Positions 56,187-64,000 of a stretch of 64,000 nucleotides of DNA are shown here, one piece after another (the stretch's first letter is position 1; each line of letters starts with the position of its first letter). Location of the stretch: the NCBI RefSeq assembly GCF_958979055.1, contig NC_084894.1, positions 23,467,616-23,531,615 on the forward strand, written 5' to 3'. The notes beneath the pieces were generated by a model. The model did not search any database, was not told where the DNA came from, and saw nothing but the letters and a program-made list of their open reading frames with translations. Position numbers and translations under genes: made by a program. The DNA comes from Alnus glutinosa (lineage: Eukaryota; Streptophyta; Magnoliopsida; Fagales; Betulaceae).

Positions 56187-58532
56187 ATGGATCCTTCGTT
56201 TTCTGGGTTGCCTCATTTCATAAACGATTTCTTGGTCGATGACGACCATGCATTTTCACCCAATTCCAATCAATACCCATATTTTTTAAACGAATACGAA
56301 TTCAATTTGCCCTCCCCGGACCTTAGATTCCTTGAAAGTTCATTGCTTTCACCTGACCTGGGTCACACTGATTTCGCTCCGCCGATATCTGTGGCCCCAG
56401 CAGCAGAGCCATATGCTCTGTCCGCTAGAGATAGCATGAGCACACCGTCCGTGGGTACGAGCCCGGGGGAAGACTCGTCATCGGGCGACAGTGAGTTCTC
56501 GGAAACAGTTCTCAAGTTCATTGGCCAGATACTTATGGAAGAGAACATAGAGGACCAACCCTGCCTGTTTTACGACCCTTTGGGTCTCCACGTCACCGAA
56601 AAATCGTTCTATGATGCTCTCGGTCAGAACTACCCTCCTTCCCCCAAACTTTACCGGGAAGAACCAACTTATATCAATCTCAACTTGGGGAGCACCGATG
56701 ATGTTTTTTCTGCAAGCAGTGGTGGTGATTATGGTGTTAGTACGAGTTCTAGCACTAGCAATAGCACTGATCCACAGTGGGTCAGTGGTGCTGGGGAGTA
56801 CAAGTCCACTTTTTCACAAGCTGTTGATCCTGGTGACTACGTTTTCCAGCCCACTAATGATTCCCAGTTTTTAGCCAATCAGTCAAACAGCGTGACTAAC
56901 ATGGGTGATGGCATGGAGTTTTTGGCTCAGAATATTTTTACTCATGGTGAATCTGCGTTGCAATTTAGAAGAGGGTTAGAGGAAGCTAGTAAGTTCCTCC
57001 CTAGGGGCAATCAGTTAGTTATTGATTTGGGGACTAGCATGGTATCACCAGAGTTGAAGGGAGAGGATCAAAAGGTGGAGAAGGGTGAGAGAGAGATTTC
57101 ACCGGATGGGTTGAGGGGAAGGAAGAATCATGAGAGGGAAGATGTAGATGTAGAAGTAGAAGAAGGGAGGAGTAACAAGCAGTCTGCCGTTTATGTGGAA
57201 GAGAGTGAATTAACAGATATGTTTGATGAGGTGTTGCTTTCCACTGAAGCACTTTCTCTGCTATGCGGTAACAATAACAATGAACCTGTGCAGAATGAAG
57301 CAAGCAAGGCATCGCAGCCAAATGGGCAGCCGCAAGGAGCTAATGGTGGGAAGAGTCGTTCTAAGAAACAGGGCAAAAAGAAGGAAACGGTTGATTTGAG
57401 GACGCTTTTGATTCTGTGTGCACAAGCTGTCTTGACAGGTGACAACAGAAATGCAAATGAGAAACTGAAGCAGATTAGGCAGCACTCTTCTCCTTATGGT
57501 GATGGGTCTCAGAGGTTGGCCCATTACTTTGCTAATGGCCTTGAGGCACGCTTGGCTGGCACTGGCACTGGAACTCAAATGTTTTATAGTTCCTTAATTT
57601 CCAAAGGGATCTCAACTTCTGAAATATTGAAATCTTACGCAGTTCATCTTTCATCCTCCCCTTTCAAGAGGATGTTGCTATTGTTTTCTAACAAAATGAT
57701 TCTTAAAGTAGCAGAGAAAGCAACAAGTCTTCATATTATAGACTTCGGTATCGGATATGGTTTCGATTGGCCACTTCTGATTCAGAAGCTCTCAAAAAGA
57801 ACAGGAGGACCTCCCAAGCTACGTATTACAGGGATAGAGTTTCCCCAACCCGGATTCCGTTCAACAGAGAATATTGAGGAGACTGGTCGTCGCTTGGCTA
57901 AGTATTGTGAGCGATTTAATGTTCCTTTTGAGTACCATGTTCTAGCATCACAGAACTGGGAGACTATCCAAATTGAGGAGCTCAAGATTGATAGGAACGA
58001 GATGCTTGCTGTGAACTGTACGTATCGGTTTAAGAACCTACTTGATGAGACAGTTGAAGAGACCAGTCCGCGGAATGCGGTTTTGAATTTAATCAGGAGG
58101 ATAAATCCCGATGTTTTTGTCCATTCTATTGTTAATGGAGCCTACAATGCCCCCTTCTTTGTCACCCGGTTCAGAGAAGCACTCTATCACTTCTCTTCAT
58201 TGTTTGACATGTTGGATGTTACTTTACCCCGTGAGAACCAACAGAGGTTGATGTTTGAGAGAGAGTTCCTTGGGAGGGAGTGTATGAATATTTTAGCATG
58301 TGAGGGCTTACAGAGGGTTGAGAGGCCTGAGTCTTGCAAGCAGTGGCAGGTCCGGACTATAAGGTCTGGTTTCAGGCAGCTCCCATTGGATGGAGAGCTG
58401 GTGAGCATTTTCAGGTCTAAGATAAAGGAATGGTACCACAAGGATTTTGTGCTTTATGAAGACAACCACTGGATGCTTCAGGGATGGAAGGGCCGTATTC
58501 TCTTTGCTTCCTCTTGTTGGGTGCCGAATTAG
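56187..58532 (+). CDS. GRAS transcription regulator F, SCL14/LISCL type, intact
   Basis: An open frame of 781 aa, start MDPSFSGLPHFIND. It carries the LISCL motif SETVLKFIGQILMEENIEDQ, the E/F insert (GAGEYKSTFSQAVDPGDY), LHRI (VDLRTLLILCAQAV, residue about 402), LHIIDFGIGYGFDWP (VHIID core), RFNVPFEYHVLA and a complete SAW end (GWKGRILFASSCWVPN). The Gly-Thr repeat has three units. It is the most diverged of the intact copies: it has private changes in the LHRI/VHIID spacer (KRMLLLFSNKMILKVAEKA) and in LHRII (SSLFDMLDVTLP). That suggests either a longer independent history or its own function. The expected role is nuclear transcriptional co-regulation, by family membership. Confidence 0.95.
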   Translation: MDPSFSGLPHFINDFLVDDDHAFSPNSNQYPYFLNEYEFNLPSPDLRFLESSLLSPDLGHTDFAPPISVAPAAEPYALSARDSMSTPSVGTSPGEDSSSGDSEFSETVLKFIGQILMEENIEDQPCLFYDPLGLHVTEKSFYDALGQNYPPSPKLYREEPTYINLNLGSTDDVFSASSGGDYGVSTSSSTSNSTDPQWVSGAGEYKSTFSQAVDPGDYVFQPTNDSQFLANQSNSVTNMGDGMEFLAQNIFTHGESALQFRRGLEEASKFLPRGNQLVIDLGTSMVSPELKGEDQKVEKGEREISPDGLRGRKNHEREDVDVEVEEGRSNKQSAVYVEESELTDMFDEVLLSTEALSLLCGNNNNEPVQNEASKASQPNGQPQGANGGKSRSKKQGKKKETVDLRTLLILCAQAVLTGDNRNANEKLKQIRQHSSPYGDGSQRLAHYFANGLEARLAGTGTGTQMFYSSLISKGISTSEILKSYAVHLSSSPFKRMLLLFSNKMILKVAEKATSLHIIDFGIGYGFDWPLLIQKLSKRTGGPPKLRITGIEFPQPGFRSTENIEETGRRLAKYCERFNVPFEYHVLASQNWETIQIEELKIDRNEMLAVNCTYRFKNLLDETVEETSPRNAVLNLIRRINPDVFVHSIVNGAYNAPFFVTRFREALYHFSSLFDMLDVTLPRENQQRLMFEREFLGRECMNILACEGLQRVERPESCKQWQVRTIRSGFRQLPLDGELVSIFRSKIKEWYHKDFVLYEDNHWMLQGWKGRILFASSCWVPN

Positions 58533-58934
58533 GATTTTGTGAAAACTCATTTAATTTTGGGGATGGCCGGCAAGGATACTTTAGGTACTGTGCAAACTAT
58601 TGGACCTTTTCAATTTTCAATGTTTTTCTCTCTTTTGTACGTGCAGCTGCAGGTATATTATATATAAACGTTTCTATGTATGCTTATCTTCTTGAACTTT
58701 CTACTAGTGTTATTATAATATCATGATTCTGCTTAGGGATCCCAGTTTTGTTAAACCAACAAGTAGAGAAGCTAACTTTGTGGGTATCATGTTCAAGATT
58801 GCTTCTGGTAAAGCGGCCTTTTTGAGAAGAAGCGTAGGGAATTTTCTTGATTATAATCACGCACTCGTCATCAGATGTTTGATACATGTTATCTTGATTC
58901 TTAGACTCTTCCATATAGAAGGGGAACATCGTTT
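58533..58934. other. 3' flank of gene F
   Basis: 58533-58715 resembles the flank of E (GGATGGCCGGCAAGGATAC, then TATGCTTATCTTCTTGAACT). After that comes non-coding sequence up to the second hAT remnant. The frame at 58723-58995 runs into repeat sequence and has no domain. Confidence 0.5.
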
Positions 58935-59482
58935 TGTTAAAATTGAAGATATAGTAAGTCTCAAAAGTCATGAAGGCTTTAATTACCAAAATTGAAGGCC
59001 TTAAGTTAAGTCCAATGTTCAAAGATAAAATAGAATGAAAAAATAAAATAAAGTAATTGCTAAGAAGATATGGAAAGTCTTAAAAGTCATGAAGGCCTTA
59101 ATTACCAAAATTGAAGGCCTTAAGTTACGTCCAACTTCAAAGACAAAATACAATGAAAAAAGAAAAAAAGAAAAGCTACGAAGATATAGAAAATCTCAAA
59201 AGTCATGAATGTCTTAAGTTAAATCCAATGTTTAAAAACAAAATAGATTGAAAAAATAATAATAAAAAAAAAAAATGCTTAGAAGATATGGAAAGTTTCA
59301 AAAGTCATGAAGGCCTTCAATTACCAAAATTGAAGACCTTAGTTAAGTCTAACATTCAAAGACAAAATAGAATGAAAAATAAAAAATAAAATAAAATAAA
59401 TGCTTAGAAGATATGGAAAGTCTCAAAAGTTATGAAGACCTTAATTACCAAAATTGAAGGCCTTAAGTTAAGTTCAACGTTC

Positions 59483-59631
59483 AAAGACAAAATACAATAG
59501 TTCCCAAGGGGTAGCTCAATCGGCTGGGGATCACGCCTCATGAAGTGGATATCACTAGTTCGAATTCCCCCTTCACCCTCTTGTGTGGACATATCAAAAA
59601 AAAAAAAAAAAAAAAAAAGACAAAATACAAT
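59483..59631 (+). mobile_element. tRNA-derived SINE with perfect 16-bp target duplication
   Basis: Body 59499-59615 has a tRNA-like head. An A-box-like TAGCTCAATCGG (59512-59523) and a B-box-like AGTTCGAATTC (59558-59568) form the pol III promoter pair. A short body ending GTGTGGACATATC and a tail of about 20 A follow. AAAGACAAAATACAAT flanks it at 59483-59498 and 59616-59631 without a mismatch. The perfect duplication and clean tail point to a young insertion, younger than the array unit it sits in. Confidence 0.9.
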
Positions 59632-60135
59632 GAAAAAAAAAAAAAAAAAGCTAAGAAGATGGAAAGACTCTAAGCTTCCATTTCAAATCTTACTCTTTAT
59701 AGGATCCTACAAAAAATGCTTCTCTTTATAAGTTTTTATTTTTATTTTTTTATTTTTATCTCAATTTCCATATTTAAGTCTTATTCGAATTGGAATTTCT
59801 CTATTCTTCTCCATTTTTATTATTTTCCAATAACTTACTATTTAATTCCTTAAAATCATTCCAAAAATTTTTATTTTTAGAACTAAAAGTTTTAACATAA
59901 ATTTTACAAATAAAAGAAAGTGCTCCAATTGACACATTAAATTATATAAAAAGTCTTGAGGTAAAAAAAAAAAAAAAAAAAATTATATAAAAAGACTTGA
60001 TTCTTTTCCTAATGCAAGTATCGCTTGTAAAATTTTATTGACAATACATGTTATAGTTGCTTCTGCAGAGAGAAGTTTTTCAAAATTAAAATTAATAAAA
60101 ACCTACTTAAGATCAACAATGTCACAAAAAAGATT

Positions 60136-60967
60136 AAATGAATTGAGAGCAACTTCTATACGGTTGTGGCATAAACAAGGTATTTTCTACCCTCCAACGA
60201 AACGCTGACACGTCAGCCTAAAACAAAAAAACTAAATAGTTTCAAAACACTGGATCTAGTCTCTTAGTGTTAACATTTGCTACGAAAAAACACCCTGAAC
60301 CTCACTCTCCTTCGCACAGCCACCATTGTTCCCATACCCATTGCCCAGACGCCGCTTCCTTAGAACGTCCGTTTCTCCCTCTCTGATTAAATCTTCATAT
60401 CTTTCTTTGTAAAAAAGAAAAAAATACACTATTTATGGACCAATGTCTCGACCCATCAAAGGAAAGACAACAGTTCATTAAACAAGTCATCAAAATAATG
60501 TAAATCAGGGACTTTTTGGGGCTTACAGCGTGAAACAAGCAAAACCCACTTCACATGTTGGATCAAACACCAATTTTTGGAAACAAAAGTAATTGGAGAA
60601 TGAAAAGTCCAGGCAAAAATGCCTTGGTGACCCTTGAAACCCAAGACCCACTTCTAATTTTAACCATACGGGCGCGATTTGAACAGAAAATGCGCACTTT
60701 AGAAAGTGATTCTCAAAGCTCTCGGCGTGGGCGGTGGCGTTCGTCTGGGCAGTGGCCTTGGGCGTCTGGGCAACGACCTCCACGAAAAAGAGAGACATTC
60801 CAGTGTTTTTTTTCGTAGCAAATGTAAACACTAGAGACCAAATCCAGTGTTTTGAAATTATTTTGTTTTTTTTTTTTTGTTTTAGGCTGACGTGTCAGTA
60901 TTTCATTGGAGGGCAGAAAATGCTTTGTTTATGCCACAACCGTATAGAAGTTATGCTCAAATGAATT
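60136..60967. mobile_element. 814-bp non-autonomous MULE in the hAT remnant
   Basis: Element 60145-60958 has ends GAGAGCAACTTCTATACGG and the complement of GAGCATAACTTCTATACGG, with inverted repeats running about 150 bp (through GCTGACACGTCAGCC). AAATGAATT flanks it at 60136-60144 and 60959-60967. The unoccupied site is at 54640-54660. This is a textbook Mutator 9-bp duplication. The interior (60300-60790) is less AT-rich and might be captured host sequence, but no family was recognised. Its frames (60456-60644, 60523-60831) show no domain. Confidence 0.9.
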
Positions 60968-61689
60968 AGCTATATTATCAATTAAAAAGGAAATGTTCCT
61001 ATAAAAAAAATTAAAAATAAAAAGAAAATGTTAAAAAAACTCAAATAAAAAAACTTAATAAGTAATTTTACATCCCAAAAAGTAAAAAGAATAAATTGTA
61101 AATAAAAATATAATTTTAAATTAAATAATATTTAATTTTAAATAAAAAATTACACTTAAACTTCTTGTCTAAAGCCCCAAAATATATGAAGCCTGTTTGG
61201 CAAATTAGTTTTTGTTTTTGTTTCTAGGAACTGTTTTCAAATACAAAAACTGAAAACCGTTTTCTGTTGTTTTTTCGTTGAAAAAGCGTTAAGCAAACTG
61301 TTTTCGAAAACAGTTTTAAAAACATAAAACAATGGTAAAGGTGTTTGGACAACTGTTTTCAAAATAGTTTCTACTTAGAAAGAAATCAGACCAAGCAATA
61401 AAAGTAAAGTCTACTTTTTTTTCTAACAGTTTTGATACAAAAACCTTGGTCCCTACGAGTTTATGACTCCAATATTTAATAATAAAACAACAGATTTTCT
61501 GCCTAATATCATACTCCAAACATTTCATAAGGAAGCTTTAAGTGTAGATACACAATTTACATGGTAGGGGATTACAATATCTCACATACAACTTGATGAA
61601 TCAGACTGTAGAAATCATGCCAAAACACAAAATAAAACTTCATGTCGCATACAATGTCTCTTATTTGGATGCCATCGTCCAGAAACATT

Positions 61690-61930
61690 AACTTGTCCAT
61701 CGTGGGGATTCATTATCTTCAACGTGTACCTCAACTCCAATGTCAACCATATTTTCACCCTCTATATCTCCATTATGTAGCTTCTCATCACCATCAAATA
61801 TGTTATCAATTGTATATGGTTCTTCATCTTCCTTATCATGCTCTCCATAAGGTATCTAACCGATCAATTTCATCACAATTTCCTGAATATAGCCCAACAC
61901 AATTTTTCCAGGCCTTCACAACATCTAACA
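61690..61930 (-). pseudogene. Unrecognised coding-like fragment
   Basis: The minus-strand frames read DVVKAWKNCVGLYSGNCDEI and, in another frame, EHDKEDEEPYTIDNIFDGDE followed by EKLHNGDIEGENMVDIGVEV and a stop. The acidic composition and ending look like the C-terminus of a plant protein. The family is not recognised. It lies inside the 2.2-kb insertion and is frame-broken. Confidence 0.35.
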
Positions 61931-62506
61931 GTCAAAAGACAATATAAAAATCAGTCCACTTTTAAAAATCAGAAGGATAGCTTTCTATAAATATCAATAC
62001 TTAAAGAGATCCCAAAACACACGGGAAAACAATCCAATCATTGTTTCAAAATTCAGTATGGTATCATAGTTATACGACTAGCCGTCCTCTATTTTCTTCA
62101 TCTGTTTCATTGAGGTTTTTTTTCAAACACCTTCCCTACCCTTTCACATGTCAACTACAGATTCTACAACCTCAAGTCCAACTTCCACAATGTCCCGTCC
62201 CCATCTTCCTCCTATGAATACATCTAATTTCTTCAAACTAACAAAAAATAAATACCATCTCTAGAACATGATGAACATCCAATTATCCCAATGCGATAGT
62301 CAAGGAATAATTTGTAATGAGCTGTGGTCTTACTAACCCAAAGAAATGGAACAATGTAATAATCCCTATGAGACCCAGTACCCAATTACCAACAAACTAT
62401 CCCATAAATTCGAAGAATCAGATTTCTCACCTACAAAACCCATTAAATGAAACGACAAAGAAAAAAAGAAAAGAAAGACAGTGACGGAAGGGAAATCACA
62501 AGTGGT

Positions 62507-62800
62507 GGACCTCACCTCCAACAATTGTCCAACAATTTCTCTGTGGCTATTCCCTCTTTCGGCAATTGCTTGGCTTTGGAGCACCTCGACATCTCTGCCA
62601 ACAAGTTCTCGGGGGACGTTGCCGGCGCCCTCTCCTTGTGCGACCACCACGCCTTCTTGAACATCTCCAGCAACCAGTTCCCGTTCCGGCGAAATTCCCC
62701 CTGGGAAGAGCTATGTTTACTGGGTCGATTCCCGCGAGTTTGCACAATTGTTCGCAGCTTGTCTCGCTGGATTTGAGCTTCAATTACCTCATCATTCCCA
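62507..62800 (+). pseudogene. Captured BRI1-type leucine-rich repeat fragment
   Basis: The + strand reads NNFSVAIPSFGNCLALEHLD and ISANKFSGDVAGALSLC, then, after a frame change and a gap, FTGSIPASLHNCSQLVSLDL and SFNYL. Brassinosteroid receptor BRI1 carries near-identical LRRs (SFGDCSALEHLDISANKFSG and NCSQLVSLDLSFNYLTG), several repeats apart. The piece therefore comes from a BRI1 or BRL ectodomain with an internal deletion. It has no membrane or kinase part and is not functional. Confidence 0.8.
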
Positions 62801-62953
62801 CGAATCGAACCCCAGATCAACACTTCTTCCCTCGTTACTGTGCACTTAAAATAAGGCGCGTTTAGTTGTTCCGCAAACATCCAAATGAGAACTGTTTTTG
62901 AAAACAAGTCCAACTTGTTTTCAATTTTCGTGTTTTGCGGTGTTTTTATTTTG

Positions 62954-63319
62954 GGATAATTACACTTAACCCTCCTGATTTATCTACGGTGTGGCGATTT
63001 ACCTTCCAATGTACCAAAATTGGTACATGACCTCCCCAAACTTGCCAACGTATGATAAAATCAACCTTCCGTCCAATCGACCATTCGTTTGGACGGAAAA
63101 TCAGTCACGTGCAAGTCACGTGACCGTTTAAGACAGAGACCCTTTCCAAGTCACGTGACTTGCACGTGGCCGATTTTCCGTTCAAACGAACGGTCGATTA
63201 GACGGAATGTTGATTTTGTCACACGTTGGCAAGTTCGGAGGGGTCATGTACCAATTTTGGTACATTGGGGGGTAAATCGCCACACCGTGGATAAATCAGA
63301 GGATTAAGTGTAATTATCC
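62954..63319. mobile_element. 366-bp foldback MITE with CACGTG motifs
   Basis: The left arm starts GGATAATTACACTTAACCC and the right arm ends with its near-complement (AAGTGTAATTATCC). Pairing continues through GTGTGGCGATTTACC and TGTACCAAAATTGGTACA, so almost the entire element folds on itself. The centre holds several CACGTG hexamers in inverted order. It is inserted within a larger repeat (CCTGTTTTGAAAAC-type words on both sides, 62857 and 63415). No exact target duplication is evident. Confidence 0.82.
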
Positions 63320-63430
63320 ATTTTATGTTCAAAACAAGTAGCCAAACGCTTAGCTACAATAATAAAACCTGTTTTGCCGTTTTGAACCTGTTTTCAAAAC
63401 AGCAACCAAACATGCTCCATGGAGCCACCC

Positions 63431-64000
63431 GACCTCTTCTTGGGCTGCACGCAATGATGAAGAAGGGGAGTAGTTAAGTCGGTCAAAACATTTATCACAA
63501 TTATTTTATACAATTAATCAAGTAAATTAGTTGGAAGAGTAACCTTATCATTGTTTTTTCTTGAGCTGCACTCAATTATTAAGAGGGGAGTAGTTTAAGT
63601 CAGTCAAAACACTTGAAATTATATGGAGACCAATAAGGAAATCGAATCATGCAGACATGTGCAAATCTCAATGCCTCTCAGAGTTTGACTCCTTCTTCAT
63701 GCCGTCACCCCCAGCTTTCTTTGAAACTTCCTCAAAGAATATTTTTTTATTATAAATAGGTGATGAGGACGGATGGGTGTATCCCGTCAAGCATTTTTCC
63801 ATATTCTATGCCTCTAGGGTTTGATTAAAATCAAATTTTTTTATTTAAAAGAGGCTGCCAGGGACGGTTATATCAGGCCTCATGCCTCTATGGTTCTTCA
63901 TATTTTAGCACTTATTATTTTATCTAATGAATTTAAACATAATAATTGAGCTTTCAACTTCTTTAGGATAATAAAGTTTTGAAATCTACTCCGAGTATCG
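63431..64000 (+). promoter_or_regulatory. Upstream leader of a seventh GRAS copy beyond the window
   Basis: 63446-63640 matches 54862-55009 plus 55614-55650. 63670-64000 matches 55660-55870, the upstream region of gene F, ending in CTACTCCGAG. In F this point lies about 325 bp before the ATG, so a further GRAS start codon is expected about 310 bp beyond the right edge. An extra ~150 bp (63740-63885) is present here and not in F. Confidence 0.7.

Larger units (their letters stand above)
58935..61186 (+). mobile_element. Second hAT remnant, with nested SINE and MULE
   Basis: It is homologous to 53225-54860. It holds a tandem array of about six units (58935-59660) and then the same dimerisation-domain sequence (60000-60144, frame-shifted), interrupted by an 814-bp MULE and resuming at 60959 (AAATGAATTAGCTATATTATC, as at 54645). 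A SINE sits in the last array unit. The left hAT end is absent. It ends at AAAATATAT, where a 2.2-kb insertion begins. Confidence 0.72.
61187..63430. mobile_element. ~2.24-kb insertion with captured receptor fragment
   Basis: At 54855-54870 the sequence AAAATATATCACCTCTTCTTA is continuous. Here AAAATATAT (to 61186) and GACCTCTTCTT (from 63431) are separated by 2.2 kb. The ends contain GCCTGTTTGGCA (61193) and CCAAACATGC (63406-63415), inverted words common at hAT-type ends, so a non-autonomous hAT-like carrier is plausible. It contains a BRI1-like fragment, an unidentified minus-strand coding-like stretch (about 61930-61690) and a nested foldback element. No target duplication could be read with confidence. 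Confidence 0.55.

Noticed and set aside
59499-59600. tRNA gene suggested by A- and B-box-like motifs
   Set aside because: No cloverleaf can be completed, the segment ends in a poly(A) tail and has a 16-bp target duplication, so it is a SINE.
62857-63420. Outer MITE around the foldback element as a separate, fully delimited transposon
   Set aside because: The end words GCGCGTTTAGTTG and CAACCAAACATGC are similar but no target duplication or empty site separates it from the larger 2.2-kb insertion.

Overview
The window is nuclear DNA from a flowering plant, most likely a woody eudicot. The evidence is AT-rich intergenic sequence, intronless GRAS genes of the SCL14/LISCL type, and plant families of Mutator-like, hAT, Harbinger, LINE, SINE and Ty1-copia elements. 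The species cannot be named from the sequence alone. No rRNA, tRNA gene, CRISPR array or organelle segment was seen.

The backbone is a head-to-tail array of six GRAS-domain genes, all on the + strand, called A to F here. D (42777-45086), E (47907-50264) and F (56187-58532) are open over their full length (769, 785 and 781 aa). A (11155-13487), B (24810-27140) and C (36931-39246) are pseudogenes. A seventh copy very probably starts about 300 bp beyond the right edge, because its upstream leader is present at 63431-64000. A, B and D form one clade and E and F another. C is a mosaic, with an E-like 5' end and an A/D-like remainder. Large blocks of flanking DNA were copied with the genes: 1-1757 = 29032-30765; 7113-11154 = 18801-21429 = 39276-42776; 27141-28230 = 45087-46375; 30765-31896 = 46691-47800; 54840-55870 = 63431-64000.

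Mobile DNA fills the rest. From left to right it includes: an autonomous-type Mutator-like element with a decayed three-exon transposase and a truncated antisense companion gene (1760-7112); LINE 3' ends (7621-8000, 8877-9340, 17126-17578 and duplicate copies); several MITEs with readable target duplications; a chimeric Pack-MULE (21430-24715) in the leader of gene B; a Ty1-copia element (31903-36851) in the leader of gene C; two related hAT remnants with internal tandem arrays (53071-54860 and 58935-61186), the second of which holds a SINE and an 814-bp MULE; and a 2.2-kb insertion carrying a piece of a BRI1-like receptor gene (61187-63430).

The most notable object is the Pack-MULE. Between about 136-bp terminal inverted repeats and a 9-bp target duplication it carries recognisable pieces of at least five unrelated host genes: a PPR-like protein, a RING E3 ligase, a hydroxyproline O-galactosyltransferase, a JINGUBANG-like WD40 protein and a CBF/DREB1 transcription factor. 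The likely working genes in the window are GRAS D, E and F. Family knowledge suggests they are nuclear transcriptional co-regulators of the SCL14 type. Nothing in the sequence shows which targets they control.
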